Source: Natroniella sp046097105 (GTDB lineage: Bacteria; Bacillota; Halanaerobiia; Halobacteroidales; Halobacteroidaceae). From it: 64,000 nt of DNA. Below the pieces are notes generated by a model, which had not been told where the DNA came from, ran no database searches, and saw only the letters and a list, made by a program, of their open reading frames with translations. Where the stretch lies: assembly GCF_046097105.1 (NCBI RefSeq), contig NZ_CP175562.1, positions 992,001 to 1,056,000 of the forward strand, read 5' to 3'. Shown here piece by piece: positions 44,175 to 51,656 of the stretch. The first letter of the stretch is position 1. Each line of letters begins with the position of its first letter. The position numbers and the translations under genes are program-made.

Positions 44175-44220
44175 ATAAACAGAGGATAAATCTGTCGTTA
44201 CAGATTTATCCTCTGTTTAT
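44175..44220 (+). terminator. Strong terminator of azlCD
   Basis: A 21-base perfect stem (begins ATAAACAGAGGATAAATCTG) with loop CGTT. Confidence 0.9.
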
Positions 44221-44339
44221 TAACTAACTTCTTCACTATATCTTATTATTAATTCTTAGTAGTACTGCATCTTTGCAATAGATTTTCCTTGATAACCTTC
44301 TACTACTAAATTTTCAGTTCAGATTTCAACTGATAAGTA

Positions 44340-45194
44340 CTAATTTAAAAATTCAACAATATAACTTCGCTCCCGAAGCTTTTTAATGACATCTAATGTT
44401 TCTGATCCTTCAGATAAATCCAAGTTATTTCCTCGTAAATAAAGATCGGTTATATTGTTAAGATTCAATAAAGGTTTTAAATCACTTATCTCATTATTGG
44501 CAAGGCTAACTGTTTGTAAATTTTTAAGTTCTGCAAGAGCAGATATATCCTCTATTTGATTATTATTTAATCCAACAGCTGTTAAGTTGGTTAAATTTGA
44601 TAAGGCAGATATATCCTCTATTTCATTCTCAGAGAGATTGAGTACCTTTATTTTTGCATCATCAATCCCTTCTAAGTAACTTATATCCATTATTTGATTA
44701 TCTCTTAAATTAAGCGTTTCTAAATTCTCGAGCTCAGTAAGATAGCTTATATCATTTATCATGTTGCTTTCAGCATTTATCTCTTTAATTTCTTTAGCTT
44801 CTGTTAGAGGAGATATATCCTTTATTTGATTATGACTAATATTTAAAAGTTCTAAATCACTAAGCTTTGCTAGTGAACCTATATCCTTTATTTTATTGTT
44901 TTGCAGACAAAGCCTCTCTAAACTACTAAAATAAGAGAGAGAAGTTATGTCTTTTATCTCCTTATCCCTTAAAATAAGTTCTTCTATATCATTAACATCT
45001 GCTAAAAATATATCACCTTCTTCTTTATCAATCTCACTTCTGATAGCATTCTCAAGGTTTTCATCATTAAAAAGAATAATATATTCATCAGCTTCTACGT
45101 CTTGTTTCGTCTCAGTACTTAAACCACAAGCAGAAGTAACTACCATCATCAGTCCTAATAACAATATCAGATATGATTTCTTTTTGAATAACAT
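44340..45194 (-). CDS. Leucine-rich-repeat lipoprotein (internalin-like LRR)
   Basis: 284 residues. Lipobox VVTSACGL (Cys ~23). From ~70 onward it has about nine 22-residue LRRs of the SDS22/internalin type, for example LERLCLQNNKIKDIGSLAKL and LETLNLRDNQIMDISYLEGI. Such repeats make protein-binding surfaces. Anchored outside the cytoplasmic membrane or at the outer membrane. No enzymatic domain. It is a monocistronic neighbour of the lipase-like gene. Confidence 0.88.
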   Translation of the reverse strand: MLFKKKSYLILLLGLMMVVTSACGLSTETKQDVEADEYIILFNDENLENAIRSEIDKEEGDIFLADVNDIEELILRDKEIKDITSLSYFSSLERLCLQNNKIKDIGSLAKLSDLELLNISHNQIKDISPLTEAKEIKEINAESNMINDISYLTELENLETLNLRDNQIMDISYLEGIDDAKIKVLNLSENEIEDISALSNLTNLTAVGLNNNQIEDISALAELKNLQTVSLANNEISDLKPLLNLNNITDLYLRGNNLDLSEGSETLDVIKKLRERSYIVEFLN

Positions 45195-45248
45195 AAACCA
45201 ATACCCCTTTCTTTAAAAGATTAGTACTTAATAAAAAACCCTAAATAG

Positions 45249-45285
45249 AATAAATAAGATGTACATTATGTACATCTTATTTATT
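45249..45285 (-). terminator. Palindromic terminator of the lipase-like gene
   Basis: Arms of 18 bases (AATAAATAAGATGTACAT) around a single central base, 17 bases past the stop codon at 45302. Confidence 0.8.
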
Positions 45286-45301
45286 AACTACTTATTATCT
45301 T

Positions 45302-46975
45302 CTAGTTTGTTAATGCACTATTTATATAACTCATAGGTTCTTCTTCACGTGCTATACCTCTGTGATTATAGTGTTTGCCTGTTAGATCAACCAAGTTTGC
45401 TCCTCTTCTGGTCAGTCCATCAGTATAAGTTGCACTAGCAGTAAAGAGTAAACCATCACTAGAAGCAGCTTTTTCTCCTATTGGATACCAAAAGAAATGA
45501 TCCATTGCCTGCCTAGTACCATGTAAAACATAAAGATCAATATCTGGAGCTAACCCTTTATTATTCATCTTTTCTATAAAGTTACTAGTACCCATCTCGC
45601 CCTGAGGGTTTTCAATCACTGCATCAATCCCATCTGAAGTTACATAATAACTTGAACCACCATAATAAAGTGCATTCCTCGTTGCATTCCAATCAGATGT
45701 ATTACTTTCAGAATTAAAACCAATAGGATTTTCATCATCTTCTACCCAATTATGAAGCATTTGGGTCTGCCCTTGGAAGAAGTTATCATTATAGGTAGCA
45801 CTCATATCCCAACGATGATAATCTCTATACAAAGAGTAAATATATGCATCATGGAACGCAACCGGAGCATTTTCCTGCTCACTAATTACAGTAGTGTTAC
45901 CTGTATAATAACGGAACATAGTATCTAACCCTTTTAATGGGCCTGCAACAGCTATATACCTTCTTACATCTCCACGATAATCTTCCAACCAACTTGTATC
46001 ATCCCATTCTTGATTTAAAGAACTCATATAAGAAATTGATGATACATTTCCTTTACTGTGAGCTACAATATCAACTTCATCAGCACCAGTTTTAGACTTG
46101 ATAACATCAATGGCATCAGCTATTAATTGACCTTGAATCAAATTATTTCCTTGCGTATGTGGGAAAGAAATAGCAAAAACTGCATGCCCTCTATCTGATA
46201 AATACTGTTTAAGTCCTGGATTACTAATTGTAGAAGGTGTCTGCTCATCAAAAGGGTGAGCCCAAGCATGATTCATGTCATGAGTAGCTCCATGTACAAG
46301 CAATACTGGGGTCTCTTTAGTAGCATTTTCCCAATTTGAACCATGACCCAAAACAAAATATCTATCACTCTTTAAACGACCATAATTTCCAAAATCATAA
46401 TCTTGATAACGAGAGCTTGATCCATCTTTTACAAAAATATCATCAGGAAACCAACTTCTTACTTTATTGTTTTTTGGTAAGCTTATTTCTAAAATCGGTT
46501 CTTGTCCTGCTATCATTTCTGGATTATCACTACCCCATAGTTCTACCCTTTCCCAAGGATGAGGATCATCAATTACGTCTATAAGAGTAGCTGAAGAACT
46601 TGTTGCAGTTTTTTCAATATCTTTTAACTCCTCAGAAGTATTCAGTGTTATAGAGTCATCTTCTAACACCATAGTCATATCAGCATCAATCATTATTTTA
46701 TCTTTCAATTCTCCATTTAGAAATAAATCATATTCTCCCTCTGCTAAGGCTTTTATTTCAAATACTCCAGCCTCATCAGTAACGGCTTCTTTCTCTCCAA
46801 CTTCAACAACTGCTCCCTCAATTGGAGTTCCATCTTCAAGTACATTACCAACTAGATCAAACTGACCTTCAACAGCATCAAAATCAGTATCCATCTGACT
46901 ACAACCAGCAATGACTAGCATGGCAGCTAAAACTAACATCAATGGTAACATATTCTTCTTAAACTTTCTAAACAT
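45302..46975 (-). CDS. Lipase-like alpha/beta-hydrolase lipoprotein
   Basis: 557 residues. Lipobox LVIAGCSQ (Cys ~25), then a CarboxypepD_reg-like domain (about 40-105; GAVVEVGEKEAVTDEAGVFE), a linker, and an alpha/beta-hydrolase domain (about 215-540). The oxyanion region is LLVHGATHDMNHAW, and the nucleophile elbow is AHSKGN with Ala replacing the first Gly of GxSxG, as in several bacterial triacylglycerol lipases. A candidate His is in LTGKHYNHRG or AMDHFFW. It would hydrolyse lipids or esters outside the cell membrane. Single gene. Confidence 0.78.
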   Translation of the reverse strand: MFRKFKKNMLPLMLVLAAMLVIAGCSQMDTDFDAVEGQFDLVGNVLEDGTPIEGAVVEVGEKEAVTDEAGVFEIKALAEGEYDLFLNGELKDKIMIDADMTMVLEDDSITLNTSEELKDIEKTATSSSATLIDVIDDPHPWERVELWGSDNPEMIAGQEPILEISLPKNNKVRSWFPDDIFVKDGSSSRYQDYDFGNYGRLKSDRYFVLGHGSNWENATKETPVLLVHGATHDMNHAWAHPFDEQTPSTISNPGLKQYLSDRGHAVFAISFPHTQGNNLIQGQLIADAIDVIKSKTGADEVDIVAHSKGNVSSISYMSSLNQEWDDTSWLEDYRGDVRRYIAVAGPLKGLDTMFRYYTGNTTVISEQENAPVAFHDAYIYSLYRDYHRWDMSATYNDNFFQGQTQMLHNWVEDDENPIGFNSESNTSDWNATRNALYYGGSSYYVTSDGIDAVIENPQGEMGTSNFIEKMNNKGLAPDIDLYVLHGTRQAMDHFFWYPIGEKAASSDGLLFTASATYTDGLTRRGANLVDLTGKHYNHRGIAREEEPMSYINSALTN

Positions 46976-47053
46976 AATATCTACCCCTTTCGGTATGATT
47001 TTATTGTAAAAAGCCAGAATATTAAAAAGCTAATCACCTTAATTTGATTGATC

Positions 47054-47584
47054 TTAAAACAATCCTTGCTTCAGCTTGTTTAATTGCTCTTTAGTTGCCT
47101 TTCCATTCTCAATATGTTTTATTCTACCCTCTTGGTCAATGAAAAAGTTAGCAGGAACACCACCAACATTATATTTTATAGCAATCTCTGCTGCCTCATC
47201 TAATAAAGTAGGTATTTGATATCCACCACTTTTCATATACTCTTTAACACGAGCTTTTGGTTCTGCAACACTAACGGCCAAGACAACTACATCTTCGTTT
47301 TTATTATGAAATTCATCTAAATATGGCTTTTCTTCCTCACAAATAGGACAAGTAGTTAGCCAAAAATGAAGTAAAACATTTTTTCCACGATAGTCTGATA
47401 ATGAAACCTCTTCTCCCTCAAGATTCATTAAGGTAAAATCAGGAGCTATTTTATTTACCTCAACTCCAATTTCTTGTTTTTCATCTTCTGCCATACTTCT
47501 TTGCATAATGAAAATCAAACCAACACTAACTAAGATTAAAGTTATTAGACCAATTACCAATTTTTTAGAATTAAACTGCTTCAT
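47054..47584 (-). CDS. TlpA/ResA-family membrane-anchored thioredoxin (second copy)
   Basis: 176 residues. Membrane anchor (about 9-26), then a thioredoxin fold with WLTTCPICEEEKP (CPIC active site) and GGVPANFFIDQEGRI (cis-Pro). Clearly related to the TlpA at 4432-4986 (both share FWxxxCPxC and FIDQEGRIKxI). Here it follows a CPLC membrane protein and a helical protein instead of CcdA, so it may be reduced by a different partner. Last gene of the three-gene module. Confidence 0.85.
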   Translation of the reverse strand: MKQFNSKKLVIGLITLILVSVGLIFIMQRSMAEDEKQEIGVEVNKIAPDFTLMNLEGEEVSLSDYRGKNVLLHFWLTTCPICEEEKPYLDEFHNKNEDVVVLAVSVAEPKARVKEYMKSGGYQIPTLLDEAAEIAIKYNVGGVPANFFIDQEGRIKHIENGKATKEQLNKLKQGLF

Positions 47585-47654
47585 CCTTTGTCTCCCTCCT
47601 TAGAATATAGATCGTTTCCTCTTTTGATCTGATACTCTCTTTTATTTCTCTAGC

Positions 47655-48194
47655 TTACTCTATACAACAGTCAACCATCTCTCTGACTAAGCTTCTGGCT
47701 TTTTCAAATAAGTTTTTTTTTTGCGGTTTATCTTCTTTTGGTTTATCTTCTTTTGGTTTATCTTCTTTTGGTTTATCTTCTTGGCTGCTACCTTTTAAAT
47801 TCATACTGAAAAATAAAGAATACAGATCAAATGCAGATTCAAAATACATATTACTCTTTCCACCTTGGCCTAACTCTTTTGTTCCAACTTCTATTAGTCT
47901 CATAGAAGAACCGAGTAAGTGTTTATATATACACCACTCTTCTCCTTCAGGTTCAACAACAATTTTTTTCATTAATTTTTTTCTTAACTCTCTTATTGCT
48001 TTTAAATAATCTATATAATTATCATTACTTGTCTTCATAGCTGAAAAGTATAAATGTTCTTCTAAACTGATCAAATGCATCAATGCTATACTTAAGTCTT
48101 CATCCTTAGAGAGATCAAACTCATTTTTGATACTTTTTACTTTATTTATAAATCTTTTATCAAGCTTGTCTTTATCAACTTCTGATAATACCAT
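47655..48194 (-). CDS. Conserved helical protein with KPKED repeats (thiol-module protein)
   Basis: 179 residues, soluble, mostly helical. Core about 20-125 with LMHLISLEEHLYFSAMKTSN, IRELRKKLMKKIV and EEWCIYKHLLGSSMRLIEVG. A pattern of EHL...S...IR-LRK...WC-YKHLL is found in conserved hypothetical proteins encoded beside disulfide-handling genes. The tail has four imperfect KEDKP repeats (DNA repeats at 47727-47780). Between the CPLC membrane protein and TlpA. Function unknown. Confidence 0.6.
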   Translation of the reverse strand: MVLSEVDKDKLDKRFINKVKSIKNEFDLSKDEDLSIALMHLISLEEHLYFSAMKTSNDNYIDYLKAIRELRKKLMKKIVVEPEGEEWCIYKHLLGSSMRLIEVGTKELGQGGKSNMYFESAFDLYSLFFSMNLKGSSQEDKPKEDKPKEDKPKEDKPQKKNLFEKARSLVREMVDCCIE

Positions 48195-48209
48195 ATCAAC
48201 ACCCCTTAC

Positions 48210-48722
48210 TTAAATAATTAATTGCATTATGGTTGCTGTAACTATTAAAAGACTCATAGATAAAATTATAATTTGAAAAGGAATAAAGACTCTTCCTTTT
48301 ACCTCTTTAATCTTTTTATGTAACGCTGTAGATGATAGCAATACTATTGCTCCTATGATACTCCCTAAAACAAACCTATCTATTAAATAAGTTCCGTTAG
48401 TCATTCCTTCTAAAAAATCAAATGAGATAGCTACATCTACCCCACTAAATTTACTTAAAGGAATTATCATTAGCAAAAAAGAGCTTATTGTTAAAATAGT
48501 AAACATATATTTGTTTTGTTTTACTATTTTTCTACTGATAAACATTCCCAAAGATAATGAGAATGCACCAGCAAATAGACCTATCACAACTAGATCAACC
48601 CCTAGCTTATTAGCCATAACTACTAAAAAACCAATACCTAGAGTACAAAGAGGACAATGAGCAAATGCTGGCATAGAAAAAACAAACAAAATAAGCAACA
48701 AAGATAATAACGTTAAAGTCAT
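48210..48722 (-). CDS. Membrane protein with an extracytoplasmic CPLC motif
   Basis: 170 residues with about five membrane segments. The N-terminal hydrophobic segment ends MPAFAHCPLCTLGIG, putting a CxxC at the membrane surface. The fold resembles four-helix VKOR/DsbB-like thiol membrane proteins, but that is inference. Head of a module with a helical protein and a TlpA thioredoxin. Expression is from a strong promoter at 48938-48966 nearly identical to those of the three esterase genes. Confidence 0.6.
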   Translation of the reverse strand: MTLTLLSLLLILFVFSMPAFAHCPLCTLGIGFLVVMANKLGVDLVVIGLFAGAFSLSLGMFISRKIVKQNKYMFTILTISSFLLMIIPLSKFSGVDVAISFDFLEGMTNGTYLIDRFVLGSIIGAIVLLSSTALHKKIKEVKGRVFIPFQIIILSMSLLIVTATIMQLII

Positions 48723-48930
48723 CTCAACACCTCCATAACTACATTAATTTAATCACTTTTTTACAGCAATCATTAACTTTATATAGTAAAAAATTACAAG
48801 TTTCTCAACTTTCTGAATTTTTAGCGGAAATAGAAATTTGGTTTGAATTTTAATTTCACAGAATTCAGATAACTAACTGTAAAATGTCCTCCCCACTCCC
48901 ACTATTACGATTATAGTTACTTCATATTTA
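48723..48930 (-). promoter_or_regulatory. Long leader of the thiol module, probably a riboswitch relic
   Basis: A ~210-base untranslated leader. It shares TTAG-TATCTGAATT and a downstream TCAGAAA-TT-AGAAA tract with the leader of the second esterase, and begins ATGAAGTA as the intact riboswitch does. The c-di-GMP-II core (GGTCACC...GGTGAACC) is absent and a G-rich tract replaces it. Ligand binding is unlikely. Confidence 0.4.
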
Positions 48931-48937
48931 TGATTAT

Positions 48938-48966
48938 ATTATACCTATCAAGTAATATTTTGTCAA
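48938..48966 (-). promoter_or_regulatory. Sigma-A promoter of the thiol module
   Basis: TTGACA (48961-48966), 17 bases, TATAAT (48938-48943). The spacer AAATATTACTTGATAGG is identical or nearly so to the esterase promoters. Confidence 0.85.
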
Positions 48967-49089
48967 GTAAATTTTTGATATTTGATTAATAAAAATGTCT
49001 TATTTCCATATAATATGTTTTACTTTTTGCTGTATAATATATGAATTTGAAATTATCATAATATCTAGCTACTTTTAATTATAAATAAA

Positions 49090-49125
49090 AATCAGGAGCT
49101 ATGATCGAAATCATAACTCCTGATT
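49090..49125 (-). terminator. Terminator of esterase gene 1
   Basis: AATCAGGAG-TATGAT and ATCATA-CTCCTGATT pair around CGAA, downstream of the stop at 49181. Confidence 0.8.
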
Positions 49126-49180
49126 GATTAATTTCAGCAGCAGTTACATTCCTTATCTGCCACAGGTTCAGCTCTTCAGC

Positions 49181-51202
49181 TTAGAGACAATCCACTTCAT
49201 CTTCTAATACCCATTCTCCATCAACTTCATACATCGTAATTTCAGTATTATAGCCGATTTCAAGACCTAGTGAATTGTACTCTGTAACACTAAGACGTCC
49301 AGCCATATAGTGATCTGTAACACTCGCAGTAATAGTATCTGTATAGCATTCTTCTTCTTCTAAGACTACAACATCAACCTCTGCCTTTAAATTATCAGAA
49401 TTGATTACACCCTCAGGTAGACTTACTAAATCTCCTTGAAGTACATAAGTAGCTGGAGTGTTTTTATCGTAATCTTCTGTGTTCCAATCAACATCTACAT
49501 CAACTGTAGTGTTATCTTCTAATGTTACTTCTACTACTTGTGGCAAGTTTACATTCTCAATTGCTGTTCCATAGTCAACTTCTATCTGATTAAAAGTTTC
49601 CACTACTTCTATTACTTGCTCTTCATCTTCATCCTCATCTTCATCCTCATCTTCATCCTCATCTTCCTTTTCTTCATCTTCATCTTCGTCGTCATAGGTA
49701 CAGTCACCAGGTAATTCACTCTCTTGTACCCAGTTTCCATCAACTTTGTACAGCGTAATTACAGTGTCAAATCCGATCTCAAGACCTAATGCATTATATT
49801 CTGTAACACTAAGACGTCCAGCATTGTAATGATCTGTAACATTTCCAGTAGCCTCATCAGTATAACATGGATCTTCTGGATCTTCTGGATCTTCTGGATC
49901 TTCTGGAGCATCATCATAATATGCTGCAAAGAATGACAGCATTAACTCTCCAGCATCTGGAGCAGTTGGGTCAGTATAAGAACCAGCATGATCTCCACCA
50001 GACCAGTCATGTCCCATACCATTTACTATATATTTTTGCATCAAAGGATTACCCTCTGGATCTTCATATACCGACAATTCATAACTACGTCCACCAGGAA
50101 CCTGACCATTAACTACCTCATCAGGAGTATCATTGATGATATCGTTATTCTGACCATCATACGCTAAGTCATTCGTTGTAGCCCACTGTTCAAGAACCTG
50201 ATGTCCATTTACTACAGCCACAGTGTGGTCAGCATCTCCGTGGAATACCATAACTGGCATGATCTCATCATTACCTTGGGCATCTTCATGAGCACGAATC
50301 CCTGCTGCTTCAGGATTTGATCCTCCACTGGACATTGCTGTAAAGGCATCCATCTCTGATCCTGCAACTTCATATTTCAGTCCTGCTGCAACAGCAATTC
50401 CAGCATACTTATCTGGATAAAGTGCTCCTACTATTCCTGTCATTGCACCTCCAGCAGATAATCCAGCAGCATATACACGATCTTCATTAATATTGTAATC
50501 AGCAATCACTTCATCTGTTATCCCAGCAATTTGAGCAGGTTGTCCAGAACCTCTATTCTGATCTCCCCACCATACAAAGCACTGATTCATATGTCCATCA
50601 GATTCTTGAGGATACGCAACAATCACATTTTCCTCTTCTGCTATCTCATTCATTCGTGTTCCAGCAGCAAAATCATCTGGATTTTGAGTACAGCCATGTA
50701 TCATTACTACCAATGGGACTTCTTCTGAACCATCATAAGTGCTAGGGATATAAACCTTATAGTCCATACCTCCACCCCAGCCACTACCATACGTTTTTGA
50801 AATGAAATCTCCTGCTAGACTTGCTCCATCAAACTCCTCTAATTCTATCTCTAGATCTAGTTTTTCTCCACCTTCAAAATTAATTTGCTGAGTAGATTTT
50901 GTAAAGCCATCAGCCTTTACAGAAATTTCATACTCACCAGGCTCTAAGTCTTCAAATTGAAAAACTCCATTTGAATCGGTCTTTACCTCCTGGCCATCAA
51001 TCTCTACTGTAGCATTTGATACTGGTGAAGGGGCCAACGCTTCAAGACCATCACTTCCGCCAGTTCCTGCAACTGTTACCTCTCCAGATAGAATATCATC
51101 TGCCTGGGTAAACTCAGTTCCAGATTGACTACAACCAACAAGAACAAAACTCAATAAGAATACTGCCATCAAAAACACTAAGCTCTTTCTCTGTTTAATC
51201 AA
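49181..51202 (-). CDS. Secreted esterase lipoprotein 1 (PHB-depolymerase family), with two C-terminal repeat modules
   Basis: 673 residues from TTG 51202, which follows AGGAGGGA and gives the same MIKQRKS start as paralog 3; longer upstream frames are not real. Lipobox LVGC (Cys24); CarboxypepD_reg-like domain (~38-122); esterase domain (~130-430) with oxyanion HGCTQ, nucleophile Ser249 in GLSAGG, Asp ~325 in HGDADHTV and His397 in GMGHDWSGG. Then an (EDP)4 linker, a ~50-residue CYTD...DGNWVQ module, an acidic tract, a bacterial Ig-like domain (~530-620) and a second CYTD module ending DCL. It hydrolyses polymeric or simple esters at the cell surface. Preceded by an intact c-di-GMP-II riboswitch. 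Confidence 0.85.
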   Translation of the reverse strand: MIKQRKSLVFLMAVFLLSFVLVGCSQSGTEFTQADDILSGEVTVAGTGGSDGLEALAPSPVSNATVEIDGQEVKTDSNGVFQFEDLEPGEYEISVKADGFTKSTQQINFEGGEKLDLEIELEEFDGASLAGDFISKTYGSGWGGGMDYKVYIPSTYDGSEEVPLVVMIHGCTQNPDDFAAGTRMNEIAEEENVIVAYPQESDGHMNQCFVWWGDQNRGSGQPAQIAGITDEVIADYNINEDRVYAAGLSAGGAMTGIVGALYPDKYAGIAVAAGLKYEVAGSEMDAFTAMSSGGSNPEAAGIRAHEDAQGNDEIMPVMVFHGDADHTVAVVNGHQVLEQWATTNDLAYDGQNNDIINDTPDEVVNGQVPGGRSYELSVYEDPEGNPLMQKYIVNGMGHDWSGGDHAGSYTDPTAPDAGELMLSFFAAYYDDAPEDPEDPEDPEDPCYTDEATGNVTDHYNAGRLSVTEYNALGLEIGFDTVITLYKVDGNWVQESELPGDCTYDDEDEDEEKEDEDEDEDEDEDEDEEQVIEVVETFNQIEVDYGTAIENVNLPQVVEVTLEDNTTVDVDVDWNTEDYDKNTPATYVLQGDLVSLPEGVINSDNLKAEVDVVVLEEEECYTDTITASVTDHYMAGRLSVTEYNSLGLEIGYNTEITMYEVDGEWVLEDEVDCL

Positions 51203-51234
51203 ATAAATCCCTCCTAGTTTTATATTATGATCTT

Positions 51235-51262
51235 CCACAAAAAACAGTTTGATTTTTTGTGG
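51235..51262 (-). promoter_or_regulatory. Leader hairpin before esterase 1 ribosome binding site
   Basis: CCACAAAAAA and TTTTTTGTGG pair around eight bases, ~20 bases before the ribosome binding site. Counterparts occur before esterase 2 (about 53384-53412) and esterase 3 (about 55704-55747, arms CTACAAAAAGTAA). Conservation of pairing with changed sequence in copy 3 suggests a functional mRNA structure. Confidence 0.55.
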
Positions 51263-51335
51263 AGTAATCATCAGCTTAAAAGAGTAAAACCTTTGAAACT
51301 TCTTAAATTTCTGACTTTTTTATCAAATATAAAAA

Positions 51336-51408
51336 CTTAGGGTGGGTTCACCATTAGCTCCATATAGTCCAGGTGACCAAATACAGACTATACTTCATAG
51401 CTCCTAAT
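51336..51408 (-). promoter_or_regulatory. Class II c-di-GMP riboswitch upstream of esterase 1
   Basis: On the minus strand: TTAGGAGCTATGAAGTATAG, GGTCACCTGG, then GCTAATGGTGAACCCACCCTAA. The order and spacing match the pilB element, with GGTCACC complementary to GGTGA-C (pseudoknot) and TTAGG/CCTAA closing the helix. About 40 bases downstream of a perfect sigma-A promoter. The position suggests that esterase expression follows c-di-GMP together with pili. Confidence 0.8.
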
Positions 51409-51442
51409 CTTGTGATAACAATAACTTTTTCTTTATACTAAC

Positions 51443-51471
51443 ATTATACCTATCGAGTAATATTTTGTCAA
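51443..51471 (-). promoter_or_regulatory. Sigma-A promoter of esterase 1
   Basis: TTGACA (51466-51471), 17-base spacer AAATATTACTCGATAGG, TATAAT (51443-51448). Confidence 0.88.
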
Positions 51472-51566
51472 GTAATATTTTGAGATTTGATGAATAAAAA
51501 TGACATATTACGACAAATTACCATAAACTATATGTTTTTATAGTTTTCTGTGTCGATAATAAAAAA

Positions 51567-51608
51567 AGACGATAATGCCTATACACTTAGCCCTAGACAT
51601 TATCGCCT
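51567..51608 (-). terminator. Terminator of esterase gene 2
   Basis: GACGATAATG and CATTATCG-CTTC pair across a ~20-base loop, with a T run beyond on the minus strand. A near-identical hairpin follows gene 3. Confidence 0.8.
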
Positions 51609-51656
51609 TCAAAAATCACTTATATTTTCTTTTCACTCTGCAAGTTGAAATTAAGT

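Noticed and set aside
48860..48930. Functional c-di-GMP riboswitch before the thiol module
   Set aside because: Only scattered similarity to the esterase leaders; the GGTCACC and GGTGAAC core is missing.
51203..51271. N-terminal extension of esterase 1 (and likewise 53352-53387 for esterase 2)
   Set aside because: The extra codons run through the leader hairpin. The TTG after AGGAGGGA gives a proper lipoprotein signal identical to paralog 3.
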